A stretch of DNA of 64,000 nucleotides from Nitrospirota bacterium. GTDB taxonomy: Bacteria; Nitrospirota; Nitrospiria; Nitrospirales; Nitrospiraceae. The stretch spans positions 186,001-250,000 of the forward strand of contig JBFMAX010000004.1 in assembly GCA_040755395.1 (NCBI GenBank), given 5' to 3'. How positions within the stretch are numbered: position 1 is the stretch's first letter; each line of letters begins with the position of its first letter. The translations under genes and the position numbers were made by a program. Below the pieces are notes generated by a model. It was given only the letters and a program-made list of their open reading frames with translations, was not told the DNA's origin and searched no databases. Below are positions 50,564 to 60,500 of the stretch, one piece after another.

Positions 50564-51640
50564 ATGGCGCGAACGGCGATCATAGTCATCACTGCGTGTG
50601 TCCTGATCGGGGTTGCAAGCCCGGTCTTTTTCACCGGCGAACGGCCCGCGCAAGCGTCGCCGGCCGTCGAGGGCATGCCGGGGACCGTGACGATCGACGG
50701 CATCACCGTCCTGGACATCGGTCCGCTGCCGACCGCCGTGCCGATGCCGCCGACCAATCTCAATTACAAGGCGAAAATCGAGCTGGGCAAGCAGCTCTAC
50801 TTCGACGGCCGGCTGTCCAAGAACAATTCGGTCTCCTGCGCGTTCTGCCATACGCCCGGCTCCGGCTTCGCCGACCCACGCCAGACCTCCATCGGCGTGG
50901 ACGGCAAGGTGGGCGGGCGCCAGGCTCCGACCGTGTACAACACGGCGTTCAACCATCTGCAGTTCTGGGACGGCCGCGCCCGGTCGTTGGAGGAGCAGGC
51001 GATCGGACCGATCCAGAATCCGGTCGAGATGGCGGAGACCCATGAGAACGTGGTGAAGAAGCTGGGCAAGATCAAGGGCTACCAGCAACAGTTCCGCGCG
51101 GTCTTCGGAACCGAGGTGAACCTGCAGGGGATCGCCGAGGCGATCGCGGCCTACGAACGGACGATCCTCTCGACCAACTCCGCGTTCGACAAGTATATGC
51201 TGGGCGACAAGGCGGCGATGGACGAGGCGGCGGTGCGGGGGATGGCGCTCTTCAAAGGCAAGGCCCGCTGCATCCTGTGCCACAACGGCCCCAACTTCAC
51301 CGACAACAAGTTCCACAACCTCGGCGTCCCGCAGGTCGGGCCGATGAAAGAAGACCTGGGCCGCTACTACGTCACGCGGTTGGAGAAAGACAAAGGGGCA
51401 TTCAAAACCCCGACGCTGCGGAGCATCACGGAGACCGCGCCGTACATGCACGACGGCGCGTTCAAAACGTTGGAAGAAGTGATCGACTTCCTCGACAAGG
51501 GCGGGGGGCCGAATCCCAACCTGAGCCCGCTCATCAAGCCGCTCGGACTCACGGCCGAAGAGAAGGCCGACCTCCTGGCGTTTCTCAAGGCCTTGGCCGG
51601 CGAGCCGATCAAATTCGAGATGCCCAAGCTGCCCAAGTAG
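50564..51640 (+). CDS. Dihaem cytochrome c peroxidase (MauG/CCP family)
   Basis: 358 residues, AGGAGGAACGTGT before the ATG. N-terminal membrane-spanning signal, then two haem motifs, CAFCH at about 92-96 and CILCH at about 236-240. Family blocks include SCAFCHTPGSGFADPRQTS, WDGRARSLEEQAIGP and TAPYMHDGAFKTLEEVI. It should reduce hydrogen peroxide in the periplasm, or oxidise a protein partner like MauG. Stand-alone; no cupredoxin gene in view. Confidence 0.9.
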   Translation: MARTAIIVITACVLIGVASPVFFTGERPAQASPAVEGMPGTVTIDGITVLDIGPLPTAVPMPPTNLNYKAKIELGKQLYFDGRLSKNNSVSCAFCHTPGSGFADPRQTSIGVDGKVGGRQAPTVYNTAFNHLQFWDGRARSLEEQAIGPIQNPVEMAETHENVVKKLGKIKGYQQQFRAVFGTEVNLQGIAEAIAAYERTILSTNSAFDKYMLGDKAAMDEAAVRGMALFKGKARCILCHNGPNFTDNKFHNLGVPQVGPMKEDLGRYYVTRLEKDKGAFKTPTLRSITETAPYMHDGAFKTLEEVIDFLDKGGGPNPNLSPLIKPLGLTAEEKADLLAFLKALAGEPIKFEMPKLPK

Positions 51641-51751
51641 AAGAGAGCAACGAGGGCCGAGAGACGGAGGCGGCGGAGTCTGCTTCCCGCTTGCACGATG
51701 CAGCGCCGCAGCGAGAGTTTGCCGTGAATTATGGGAGCGGCTCAGAGGCCT

Positions 51752-53074
51752 TTACGCGCCGGGCGGCTGGAGAGGAAGACGGAGATGGAACGTGGTCCCA
51801 ACGCCGACTTGGCTATCCACGGTCACCTCTCCGCCATGCGCGTCGACAACGTCTTTGACGATCTTGGTGCCGAGCCCGGTGCCGCCTGCTTTGCGACTGA
51901 TGGTTCGGGGCGTAAAAAGAGTGCGCAACACGTCAGGTGGAATGCCGCGGCCCGTATCAGCGACGGAGATCAGGATGTGCTTCCCATCGTCTTCAGTCCG
52001 CCCACTGATGGTCACGGACCCGCCGGGTTGGACTTCCGGGATGGCATTGTTGACCAAGTTGTAGAAGGCATTAAACAGACGACGCTCATCAGCCACGATG
52101 GGGGGGAGGTGATCGAGCTCCTTCACCTGTAAAGTGACGCCCTGTTCTTGTGCCAACCAGTGCAGGGTTTTAAAGACGGACTCCACGACCGCGGCCACCT
52201 GACAAGGAGCGAACTCAGGCGGCGCGCTCAGTCCCTTGATGCAATCGGCGATCTCCCGGACTCGATCATGAATTCGGCGCGTCGAGCTTCGCACCATCCC
52301 GATCACTTCTCTGCAGAGTTCGAAGCTGGCTTTGGCCCTTGCGGCTTGAATGTTGCTCGAGCTCTCCAAGAGTTCCTTGATCTCACCTTCCAGCAGCCCG
52401 GTCCCGCACACGACCGGCATCAACAGATTCTTGATGTCGTGGCCGATATTCCCCAGGATGCGCGCGACTTCGGCAAGCTTGGCGTCCTGGTAGAGACGCG
52501 CCTGCTCGATGGACGTGGCAGCGATGGCGGAGACGATCGTCAGAAGCGCCACATCATCCTCGTCAAGGCGCCCCTCGCGTTTGTTCAGAACCTGAAGAAC
52601 CCCGATCGGTTCCCCCTCCCATCGCTTCAGCGGGACCGTAATCATGTCGTGGGTCTCATGTCCGGTCAGCTTGTCGATTCCAGGGAAATGCCGGGGGTCG
52701 GCCTGGGCGTCGTGGATCACCATCGGTACCCCTGAATGAAACACTTCGCCGGCGATACCCAGGTCCCAAGGAATCGTTGTGCCGACCTGCACCGGACTTT
52801 TGCCGATCGAGTGACGAAAGACGAGTTGCCTGGACTCAGCGTCGGCGAGGAGAATGGAACCGCTCTCGGCGCCTACGACATCCAGCGCGGTCTGGAGCGC
52901 GTTCGCCACGAGCGTTTCCGTGGTGAGGTGCTCAAAGAGAGCCTCCGTGACGCGGCGTGCAGCTTCCAGTTCGCGGTCGCGCCTGATCAAGCGACGGTCT
53001 TCTTCGCGCCGGATCGTTCGCCGCCGACTCGGAAGGGCGCCGGCTTCCGCCGCTTGCTCAGGATCGCGAGACAT
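51752..53074 (-). CDS. GAF-domain sensor histidine kinase
   Basis: 440 residues from ATG 53074, GAGGGGTGACC upstream. A basic linker to about 45, then a GAF domain (ALDVVGAESGSILLADAESR through LTIVSAIAATSI), the H-box GNIGHDIKNLLMP near 215, and the ATPase core: FNAFYNLVNNAIPEV (N box), VADTGRGIPPD (G1), GGTGLGTKIV (G2). No membrane helices, so cytosolic. Last gene of the TPS/CHAT cluster, 56 bp after the response regulator, its likely partner. Confidence 0.87.
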   Translation of the reverse strand: MSRDPEQAAEAGALPSRRRTIRREEDRRLIRRDRELEAARRVTEALFEHLTTETLVANALQTALDVVGAESGSILLADAESRQLVFRHSIGKSPVQVGTTIPWDLGIAGEVFHSGVPMVIHDAQADPRHFPGIDKLTGHETHDMITVPLKRWEGEPIGVLQVLNKREGRLDEDDVALLTIVSAIAATSIEQARLYQDAKLAEVARILGNIGHDIKNLLMPVVCGTGLLEGEIKELLESSSNIQAARAKASFELCREVIGMVRSSTRRIHDRVREIADCIKGLSAPPEFAPCQVAAVVESVFKTLHWLAQEQGVTLQVKELDHLPPIVADERRLFNAFYNLVNNAIPEVQPGGSVTISGRTEDDGKHILISVADTGRGIPPDVLRTLFTPRTISRKAGGTGLGTKIVKDVVDAHGGEVTVDSQVGVGTTFHLRLPLQPPGA

Positions 53075-53130
53075 GGTCACCCCTCGACGTTTGGGAACAC
53101 GGGAAGCCGAAGGACCGCAAGGTCGGTCGA

Positions 53131-53535
53131 TCAGGTTTTGAACGGGTCTTTGTACACGTGCTGTTTGGCCAGCTTGCCGACCACCGCGACGAGTTTGTCC
53201 GGCTCGACGGGCTTGACCAAATAATCGGCAACTCCCTGTTTCAATAACGATGTCGCGCCGCTCAGATCGGGTTTCCCGGTCAGCACCACGATGGGAACCG
53301 AAGGGAATTGGGAACGGAAGAAGGCGATAGCCTCCATTCCGTTGATTTTCGGCATATAGATATCGCAGATGATCGCGTCGACCATGAGCGGATTATCGCC
53401 GGACCGGATGCGCTTAATGGCTTGTTCACCATCTTCGGCTTCGACGACATCGTAACCGGCTTTTTTGAGCGCCAAGTGAACCGACTTTCGGACATCGGCC
53501 TCGTCATCGACGACTAATATTCTTCCTTCTGGCAT
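53131..53535 (-). CDS. Single-domain response regulator
   Basis: 134 residues from ATG 53535, AGGAGGAGGCGATC upstream. CheY-like receiver only: DDEAD, phosphorylation Asp in ICDIYMP near 58, VLTGKP and VKPVEP. No output domain, so it must act through protein contacts or as a phosphate shuttle. Paired with the downstream kinase; lies in the same direction as the DUF928 gene. Confidence 0.9.
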   Translation of the reverse strand: MPEGRILVVDDEADVRKSVHLALKKAGYDVVEAEDGEQAIKRIRSGDNPLMVDAIICDIYMPKINGMEAIAFFRSQFPSVPIVVLTGKPDLSGATSLLKQGVADYLVKPVEPDKLVAVVGKLAKQHVYKDPFKT

Positions 53536-53584
53536 GATCGCCTCCTCCTGGTTAGTTTGGGTGGGTGACATCTGGAACAACCGG

Positions 53585-54355
53585 CTACTTCCCCCCGGCG
53601 AGGTTCTCGTCTTGTTCGGCAACCTCGTTCAAGCCGATCTGTCTGAGAAGCGCAGCCCGGTATGAACGAAAGGCCCCGTTGTCGGGATTCGCGTCGATTT
53701 CCTCGGACACCGCCGAAAGCGCATCGTACCAATACCCTTCTTCCGCGTAGAGCTTTGAAGCTTCTACACGGGTGCTCTGAGCCAGACCGCCGGCAGCCGC
53801 TTCGGCTAGCTCGGTGCGTTCAATCGTGGCCCCGGCCAGGATGTCTTTTGAGCGCCGCTTCGGGTCGGGCACCACGGCTACAAACCACCGGTATTGCTTG
53901 CCCGCTTCCAGGCGGACACCGAAATCGGCCAGCCGCAGCCGCTGAATGCCAGCTTGGAAGGGCGGGTTTAACACCTGCTCCGCAACCGGGTTGGCGCCGT
54001 CGTCGCTCAGATTGAAGACAACCGCTGTCGTGATCGGCTTCGAGAGATACCAATACAAAACCGGCTGTTCCTGGGCAGTGAGTCCCGTGTGATTCGGGGC
54101 GAGCACCGACAAGGTAAACGTTTGGTCCATGCCGCTCAGCCGAAGGCTCCTCGTTCCTCCCCCCACCCTGCCGCCCGGCGCGCCGCGCACCGGCGGCTTG
54201 TACACCGGCGCAGCGACCGGGGTGGCCGGACTCTTCTGCTGGCCGGTCGAAGAGGACGGTCCAGGTTGTTGGTCCGCCCCTGCTTCTACAGGAAGCAGGA
54301 GTATCGCGAGGGCGACGGCGAGCGGCGGTACGTTGCGCGGTATGGAGGTCATCAT
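53585..54355 (-). CDS. DUF928 exported protein
   Basis: 256 residues. Signal peptide ends VEAGADQQ. The middle carries the DUF928 pattern: LSVLAPNHTGLTAQEQPVLYWYLS with NPPFQAGIQRLRLADFGV and KQYRWFVAVVPDP. The C-terminal third is helical. DUF928 genes often accompany CHAT and CHASE2 genes, as here, but have no known function. Start is 2 nt from the cyclase stop. Confidence 0.85.
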   Translation of the reverse strand: MMTSIPRNVPPLAVALAILLLPVEAGADQQPGPSSSTGQQKSPATPVAAPVYKPPVRGAPGGRVGGGTRSLRLSGMDQTFTLSVLAPNHTGLTAQEQPVLYWYLSKPITTAVVFNLSDDGANPVAEQVLNPPFQAGIQRLRLADFGVRLEAGKQYRWFVAVVPDPKRRSKDILAGATIERTELAEAAAGGLAQSTRVEASKLYAEEGYWYDALSAVSEEIDANPDNGAFRSYRAALLRQIGLNEVAEQDENLAGGK

Positions 54356-54357
54356 GG

Positions 54358-56328
54358 CTACCCTCCCAGCGTGACCCTGTGCGCATGAGATGCGACGTGG
54401 TCAGCTCTGCCGATCAGTTGGTACACGGTCACCTTGAACGTTTTCCCCCTGAGGCTCATCTCGCCAAGAGGCCGTATGACAAGCGCCGGATCCAAGTATC
54501 GGACGGTTGAATCTCCGATCAAAATCCGGCACGAGCTTTGGTCGGAGCCGGATTCCCACGCGTCTTTCTGAAAACTTTCAAGTCGAGCGGCGATGTTCAC
54601 GGTGTCGCCGATGGTCGTGTACTTCAGACGCTCGGCGCTGCCGAGGCTGCCGGCCACCGCCTGCCCGGTAAAAATCCCGATTCGCATCCTCGCCGTCGGC
54701 AGGTGCTGCGCGTGCCAAAGCTGGTTCAGGCGCCGCAGTTCGGCTTCCATGGCGAGCGCGCAGCGAACGGCGTTTCGTGCGTCATGGGCGATGTCCTCCT
54801 CCATCGTCCGCGCGAGCGGCACCCCGAAGTTGGCCTTGATGGCGTCGCCGAAGTAGTCGTCCACTACCCCGCCATGCTGCATCACCAGATGAGCCATGGT
54901 TTCGATATAGGTGTTCATCCAACTCATGAGACGCTGGGGGTCCATCTGCTCGGCGGCGGGCGTAAACCCCTCGAGATCGGAGAAGAGAACCGTGACGGTC
55001 AGCTTCTGAGGTCGGGGACGCCCTCCGTCCCAGAAGAGTTCGCGCTGCTGCCAGATTTGCTCCGCCACCTCGGGTGAGACGTGGCGGGAGAAGAGCTGCA
55101 TCAATTGCGCGCGCTCGAGTTTTTCCCGGCCGACGATCGCAGCCGTCAGGACCGCGGTCGAAGCGACGTAGGCCAATGCCGGTGGAAGAGACGGGATCCA
55201 CCACCCGCCCCAGAAGGCGCTCCAGACGATCACGAGCAGGAGTCCCAGGCCGCCCACCACAAAGACCGCAAATCGCCAGGTCGAGCGGCTGACGGTGCCC
55301 GTGACGCCTCCCAGCAAGCCCCACATGAATGTCCACACAACTTCGTGCGTCTCCCCCGGACTCTTGCGCGGCTCAGCGCCCGCGAGGGCCGCGCGCAGCA
55401 GTTGGCTCACGAGATGGGCGTGCACGACCACGCCGTACATGCCGCGCTGATCCGCGCCGAGTCCCGATCGATACGGCGTGTGGAACAGATCCGGCACGCT
55501 TTCGGCGGTCGCTCCGAGGATGACGATCTTATCTTTCAAGGCTTCTGAAGTGATCCGGCCGGCCAACAGGTCGCTGACGGAGTAGGTCTGCAGGGACGGC
55601 GGCTCCCCGTCGAAATCCAGCAAAAACTGATAGCCCCGCGCGTCCACCCCGACATATCCCCCGTCGTTCGGCTCAAGGGGCCTCAGCGACGACTGTCCCA
55701 AGCGCAGGTGCTCAGGATGGAGGCGATCGGGCTGGGGGAACACACCTTCAGGCTCGAGATACTTGAGCGCCAAGCGCAAGGCAAACGAATAGACCGTGTG
55801 CTGCCCATCATCCAGAAACAGCAGGCCCCGCCGGACCACGCCGTCCTCATCGATCAACAGATCGTTAAATCCCACTTGATCCGTGTCATTAAGAATCGGC
55901 GGCGGAGGAACGTTTGCCAAGGTGTCGCCGCCGAATTTCATGACCATGATGACGTTCGGGTGGCTATTCAGCAGTGATTCCAAGGCCTGATGTCCTGGCG
56001 GAACGGGAAAATTTCGATAGAAGTCGACGCCGATGGCGCGGGGTTGGTGCGCCAGGAGCGCTTCGAGCACCTGTGCCAACAGACCGTCGGTGAACGGCCA
56101 TCGACCCAACCTCTGAACGTCGCGTTCCGTGACCCCGATCAAAACAATTCGAGGCTCCGTGGGGCTCGTGGGAGGCTGCGTCCTTAGAAGCCAATCGTAA
56201 ACCTTTAGCTCCCACAGCTCCAGATATCCCGCGACCCGGATACCCACCACCGCCATGGTGACGACCGTCCCGACCAGAAGACCCACGGCCGCCGGTGAGC
56301 CAAGCGTCCGGAGCATCCTGTCCCACAT
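54358..56328 (-). CDS. CHASE2-domain class III nucleotide cyclase with altered purine-specificity site
   Basis: 656 residues. TM near 14-30, then a large extracytoplasmic CHASE2 domain (RTQPPTSPTEPRIVLIGVTE at about 50-69, GVDFYRNFPVPPG near 100), three TM helices near 340-400 and a class III cyclase domain from about 440. Metal-binding Asp is in FSDLEGF (D451) and the second in YFGDAIK; the transition-state residues are in IGDTVNIAARLES. The Lys that selects adenine, normally in VDK(F/Y)xGD, is Asp here (VDDYFGD, D491). So ATP specificity is in doubt. Twelve nt after the CHAT gene. Confidence 0.9.
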   Translation of the reverse strand: MWDRMLRTLGSPAAVGLLVGTVVTMAVVGIRVAGYLELWELKVYDWLLRTQPPTSPTEPRIVLIGVTERDVQRLGRWPFTDGLLAQVLEALLAHQPRAIGVDFYRNFPVPPGHQALESLLNSHPNVIMVMKFGGDTLANVPPPPILNDTDQVGFNDLLIDEDGVVRRGLLFLDDGQHTVYSFALRLALKYLEPEGVFPQPDRLHPEHLRLGQSSLRPLEPNDGGYVGVDARGYQFLLDFDGEPPSLQTYSVSDLLAGRITSEALKDKIVILGATAESVPDLFHTPYRSGLGADQRGMYGVVVHAHLVSQLLRAALAGAEPRKSPGETHEVVWTFMWGLLGGVTGTVSRSTWRFAVFVVGGLGLLLVIVWSAFWGGWWIPSLPPALAYVASTAVLTAAIVGREKLERAQLMQLFSRHVSPEVAEQIWQQRELFWDGGRPRPQKLTVTVLFSDLEGFTPAAEQMDPQRLMSWMNTYIETMAHLVMQHGGVVDDYFGDAIKANFGVPLARTMEEDIAHDARNAVRCALAMEAELRRLNQLWHAQHLPTARMRIGIFTGQAVAGSLGSAERLKYTTIGDTVNIAARLESFQKDAWESGSDQSSCRILIGDSTVRYLDPALVIRPLGEMSLRGKTFKVTVYQLIGRADHVASHAHRVTLGG

Positions 56329-56340
56329 CAGCGTCCTCAG

Positions 56341-58641
56341 TCACAACCAATTATTGAGCAAGAGAAACGGTGCCCAGTACGCGGGGTGCCGGTACATCGG
56401 GTGGCCGAGCATGTTCAGTTGGGCGCGCTGCAAGGCCGCGGCCTTCGACAAGCTGGGATCGCGCAGCTCACGGTAAAACTCCGTGACGAGCATCGTCGAC
56501 GATTCATCGTTGATCGACCAGAGGGTGGCCAGCGCACTCCGCGCTCCGGCCTTGATCGCCACGCCCGCCAGCCCCAAGGCCGCTCGGTCGTCCCCCGCGG
56601 CGGTTTCACACGCGCTGAGCGTCAGCAGCGCCAGCGGTTCCTCGCGGAACCGCATCAGGCCGACGAACCGGTCCAGTCGATCCATCGTCAGCTTGTCGTC
56701 GTAAGCCAACACAAAACTCTTGCGCACATCGTTCTCGAACTGCCCGTGAGACGCGATGTGGACGACGGCAAACGGTTTCTCCCTGAGCTCGCGTTCAACG
56801 CGTGGCACCAGGAAATCCCGATTCAACAGCATGTTGCCGCCAAAGAGCCGATTGACCGTCTGTACCTCCTCGGCCACATTGGGCAGGGGAGCAAAGCCCT
56901 GAACGGCCTCGCTCAGGCCGGCCGACAGCGCCTGGATGGCCTGGCGTTTCAGCGGGCGGGGATCGGTCAGCGTGAGCCCCGGTGTGGTGGCCACGGCATA
57001 CCGACTGATGAGAAATGTCGTGCCGTCATGCAACGCGGCCATCGGAATCGTTCGCAACGGCCCGTCAGGAACAAACACCAGAGTCGTGATGGACCGGCCT
57101 TCCAGGAGGGGCAACAGCGGGCGGATCACCCAATCGTAGACCTGTTGTGCGTGGGGGAGATACTCATTGGTCGTTCGCTTCTCCAGGAAGTGACGGAAGG
57201 CGCGGATCTCCCGAGTGAGCGGTTCGGCGCCGACCGGCACGGCCACCCGGTGGAGGCCGTCGGGCAGGCTCACGAGGAGTTCCAGGCGGTCCGGGAGGAT
57301 GACGGGATAGACGATGGCGGCCGTGGTCGCGACTGCCTCGAGGCTGGTGATGCGGGAGCGCGCCGCATCGACACACTCGTCGCCGAAGTAATTCCGCAGT
57401 TCATCGGCCTTTAATAGCTCGACGACATCGCGCGCTTCCTTCAGATAGGGCTCGGTCCGGGCACGGTCTGAAATTCGGGCGGCTTGCTGAAGCAGGAGGT
57501 CCGCTAATTCATAGTAGACCGCGCCGGCGGAGTCCCGGAATGAGGCCGACGAGGGGCCGGAGGCGGTGAGTAACTCCGCGCGAACGGATTGCAAGGCAAA
57601 GACCGCGCGCCGGTACGCCGCGAGCGCCTCGACCGGCAGGTCGAGCCGAGTGAAGAGACGGCCGGCCTGCCAGTGCCAGCGGTACAACGCCTCTGGTGCG
57701 ACCGCCTGTTGAGCGGAGAGGATGGCCCGGCGCGTCAACTCCAACGCGTCTTGATCGCGTCGCTCGGATTCATAGAGTCTGGCCAGGTATCCCCAGGCGT
57801 AGGACGCGCTTCGGTGGTCACCGATGGATTCGGCCGACTCGGCCGCCGCCTGAAAGGCCTGAAAGGCCGAGGTCATGAGTTCGGCAGCGGCGTCCGGGAG
57901 ATGAGCCCGCAACCGATCATACGTCAACCCGATCGTGATCAAGGCAAAGGCCTGGTCGTGCGAGGATTGGAGTGTTCGGAGATCGGCGAACGCTCGATCG
58001 AGTTCGCCCTTGGCCTCTCCGTGTCGGTCGAGGTGGCTTAAGGACTGGGCAAGATTGATGCGGGACCGAGACGTCAGGGAATGGTTGCCAGCGGTTGTCG
58101 CAAAGGCCACCGACTCCTCGTAGGCCTTCACGGCCTCCGCGTACTGGCTGCGGGCGTACGACAAGTTGCCGACATTGTTCTGGATCAGTGCCAGGAGGCC
58201 GGGATGATTCAGCTCTTTGGCCAGGCGAAGGGCTTCTGCCAGTGACCGCTCGGCCTCGGCCTCGTCGCCCACTGCAAGCGCAAGCGCGCCGCGGCTGTTC
58301 AGAATACGCGCTTGCCGTCGTGCGTCTCCTATCTGGGCGGCGAGGCGCAGGGCCTCGTTTAATTGCTCAGCCGCCTTGGGGTGGCGCCCCAGCGCTTCAT
58401 ACGCCTCGGCGATCAGCACCAGCACATCGCTCCTGGCCGGACCGCTGCTTTCCCGTTCATAGACGGCAGCCGCTTCCTGCCAACTCACGATCGCTTCATT
58501 AAACGCCCCGCGCCGGTAGGCTTGCCAGCCAGCCTCTTGCTGTTGCGCAGCCGTCATCGGTTCGGCGGTCAGGCCACCCGCGCTCAAACTGATCAAAAGC
58601 CAGCAGCCAAAGATGGTGAGTGGTCTGCGCTTGTGCACCAT
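56341..58641 (-). CDS. CHAT-domain (caspase-like) TPR protein, exported
   Basis: 766 residues from ATG 58641, AGGAGCGCTTCC upstream. Signal peptide, then about eight TPR-like repeats (AEQLNEALRLAAQIGDARRQ and similar) to about 400, then a CHAT domain with the catalytic pair: His632 in HIASHGQF and Cys678 in SACETAAGDDRAALGLAG. Both residues of the protease dyad are intact. It lies between the TPS genes and the cyclase, all in one direction, suggesting a periplasmic protease or sensor tied to the exoprotein. Confidence 0.88.
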   Translation of the reverse strand: MVHKRRPLTIFGCWLLISLSAGGLTAEPMTAAQQQEAGWQAYRRGAFNEAIVSWQEAAAVYERESSGPARSDVLVLIAEAYEALGRHPKAAEQLNEALRLAAQIGDARRQARILNSRGALALAVGDEAEAERSLAEALRLAKELNHPGLLALIQNNVGNLSYARSQYAEAVKAYEESVAFATTAGNHSLTSRSRINLAQSLSHLDRHGEAKGELDRAFADLRTLQSSHDQAFALITIGLTYDRLRAHLPDAAAELMTSAFQAFQAAAESAESIGDHRSASYAWGYLARLYESERRDQDALELTRRAILSAQQAVAPEALYRWHWQAGRLFTRLDLPVEALAAYRRAVFALQSVRAELLTASGPSSASFRDSAGAVYYELADLLLQQAARISDRARTEPYLKEARDVVELLKADELRNYFGDECVDAARSRITSLEAVATTAAIVYPVILPDRLELLVSLPDGLHRVAVPVGAEPLTREIRAFRHFLEKRTTNEYLPHAQQVYDWVIRPLLPLLEGRSITTLVFVPDGPLRTIPMAALHDGTTFLISRYAVATTPGLTLTDPRPLKRQAIQALSAGLSEAVQGFAPLPNVAEEVQTVNRLFGGNMLLNRDFLVPRVERELREKPFAVVHIASHGQFENDVRKSFVLAYDDKLTMDRLDRFVGLMRFREEPLALLTLSACETAAGDDRAALGLAGVAIKAGARSALATLWSINDESSTMLVTEFYRELRDPSLSKAAALQRAQLNMLGHPMYRHPAYWAPFLLLNNWL

Positions 58642-58693
58642 GGAAGCGCTCCTCATGCTGTTTCAACTCGATGTACCGAATTTGCAGGCTTCC

Positions 58694-58745
58694 TCCTCAC
58701 CCTCCCCTCTCCCCCTACGAGGGGGAGAGGACTAGGGTGAGGGGG
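58694..58745. repeat. C-rich/G-rich palindrome between TPS and CHAT genes
   Basis: CCTCACCCTCCCCTCTCCCC - CTACGAGG - GGGAGAGGACTAGGGTGAGG. Confidence 0.8.
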
Positions 58746-58755
58746 AAACTCGACA

Positions 58756-60474
58756 CTAGAACGGTTGCACGACGAACTGGATATGCACACCATGATCCTG
58801 CAGATTCCCCTCTCCTCCCCGGAGATGGTTCAATTGCTGCCCCCAGTAGACATCAAAGTGCGTGTTGAAGTAACGGGTCGGCAGCGTATTGATGATCAAC
58901 CCGACCCCTACGCTGGCGAGCGTGTCCCGCTCTCCCGTCCGGGCTGACGTATTCCACGCTCGCCCGACGTCAGCGAACGGCGCGATCTGTACGATGTCCA
59001 AACCGTCCGCGGTCGTGTAGATCGACACGCGGAATTCCAGATTCGCGATAAACGCGTTGTCCCGCACGAAGGTGTATTCTCGATAGCCTCGGACGCTATA
59101 GCGTCCCCCAACCGCGATCTGTTCCAGTGGAAAGAGATGCTCGTTGGCCAGTTGCAGCGTGGTCCGCGCGAGCAGTTGCGTGCGCAGCGGCTGAAGCTGC
59201 CGGACGTACTGGGCCTCGCCCAGCCACGAGAAGAACCGGCCGGTCGCCGATTCCGGGTTGCGGCTTGCCCCTGTCGCGTCGAGCACGCCGATCCCGAGCG
59301 AGAACCGCGAGAAGGCGGAGAACACTTGCTCGCCTGTGCGGTAGATATATTCCTGAGCGAAGCGCAGAGCCGATACCTTGAAGACCCCGTTCGTCGCCCC
59401 TGCGACAAACTCGAAGGGTTCGCCGAGCAGGAAGCTCTTGTTCTTTTCATGTTCGCCGATGAGCGACAGCGCGAGTTCCTGATCCAGGGTCCGGTACACC
59501 GGGTGCCGGACCGTGAGGCCGAAAATCTCGGCCTTATTCACAATGTCCAAGGCTTTAAACGGCTGCTCCTTCACCGCGAAGTCGAACCGGCGGTATTGCG
59601 CGATGAATGTGGTGTCGTAGGCATTGAGCGGCAAGGCATAGCGAAAGTTCAGGATCGGATCGACGCCGCGCGATCGCCCGTATTGAAGGCTCAGGTCATC
59701 GCCCAATCCGGTCAGGTTGGTGTCTTCGAGCGTCGCCAGCCCTTGCTCGGCGCCGACGGTCGGAGACTGGTAGTTGTTGAACTCCAACCGGCTGTGAAAG
59801 AGCGGCGCTTCCTTCACGGCCACGCTCAGCACGCTCTCGCCCAGCTTCACCCCGGGCCGCAACTCGGCGTTCAAGCGCTCGATATGTGGGTCCCGCTGGA
59901 GCAGTTGGAGGCGGTCCTGCAACGGCCCGACGCTGACAGGAATCGTCACCCCCAGGAGCACACGGTTGCGCACATAGCCGGACCACAGCCAGTCGTTGCC
60001 TTCCACGTCGATCCGGCTCAACGTACCTTCGATGATCTGGATCTTCAGCACGTTGAACGTGATCGCTTGATCCGGAATGATCGCACCGGAGGTCACGTAC
60101 CCGCGGTTCACGTAGTACATGGTCAATTCGAGGCGTAAGGCTTCCATATCCTCCGCGGTCAGCTCCCGGCCCTTGTACTTCTGCGTGACTTCTTCAAGTT
60201 GTTCATCGGAGAAAATCGTATTGCCGACCAGTTGAATCTCGTGAATGAACACGCGCAACGGCGGAGAAGGCTCGCGCTTCGGCGGCACCGGCGGCACCGG
60301 CGGTAAGAGCGGCGGAGGTGGCGGCGGGGGCGGAAGTTTCTCCGGCAGCTTGGGCGGAGGCGGAGGAAGGGGAATGCCGATTTGGGCGAGGGCTGACCGC
60401 GGACTGCCGACCAATGAAAAAGTCATAACGAGGAAAGCCATTCCTGTTGTGAGAGCCGCACTTGTCGGAAGCAC
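58756..60474 (-). CDS. Two-partner secretion outer-membrane transporter (FhaC/ShlB/HecB family)
   Basis: 572 residues from GTG 60474 (ATG 60441 also possible). Signal peptide, a Pro-rich stretch at about 32-68, one or two POTRA domains (IHEIQLVGNTIFSDEQLEEV and ITFNVLKIQIIEGTLSRIDV), then the ShlB beta-barrel with GRYSVRGYREYTFVRDNAF near 450, the family's VRGY motif. Secretes the exoprotein encoded just upstream, 27 nt before it. Ends FVVQPF. Confidence 0.93.
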   Translation of the reverse strand: MLPTSAALTTGMAFLVMTFSLVGSPRSALAQIGIPLPPPPPKLPEKLPPPPPPPPLLPPVPPVPPKREPSPPLRVFIHEIQLVGNTIFSDEQLEEVTQKYKGRELTAEDMEALRLELTMYYVNRGYVTSGAIIPDQAITFNVLKIQIIEGTLSRIDVEGNDWLWSGYVRNRVLLGVTIPVSVGPLQDRLQLLQRDPHIERLNAELRPGVKLGESVLSVAVKEAPLFHSRLEFNNYQSPTVGAEQGLATLEDTNLTGLGDDLSLQYGRSRGVDPILNFRYALPLNAYDTTFIAQYRRFDFAVKEQPFKALDIVNKAEIFGLTVRHPVYRTLDQELALSLIGEHEKNKSFLLGEPFEFVAGATNGVFKVSALRFAQEYIYRTGEQVFSAFSRFSLGIGVLDATGASRNPESATGRFFSWLGEAQYVRQLQPLRTQLLARTTLQLANEHLFPLEQIAVGGRYSVRGYREYTFVRDNAFIANLEFRVSIYTTADGLDIVQIAPFADVGRAWNTSARTGERDTLASVGVGLIINTLPTRYFNTHFDVYWGQQLNHLRGGEGNLQDHGVHIQFVVQPF

Positions 60475-60500
60475 TCAACCTGCTCCCTTCTCAACCTGCC

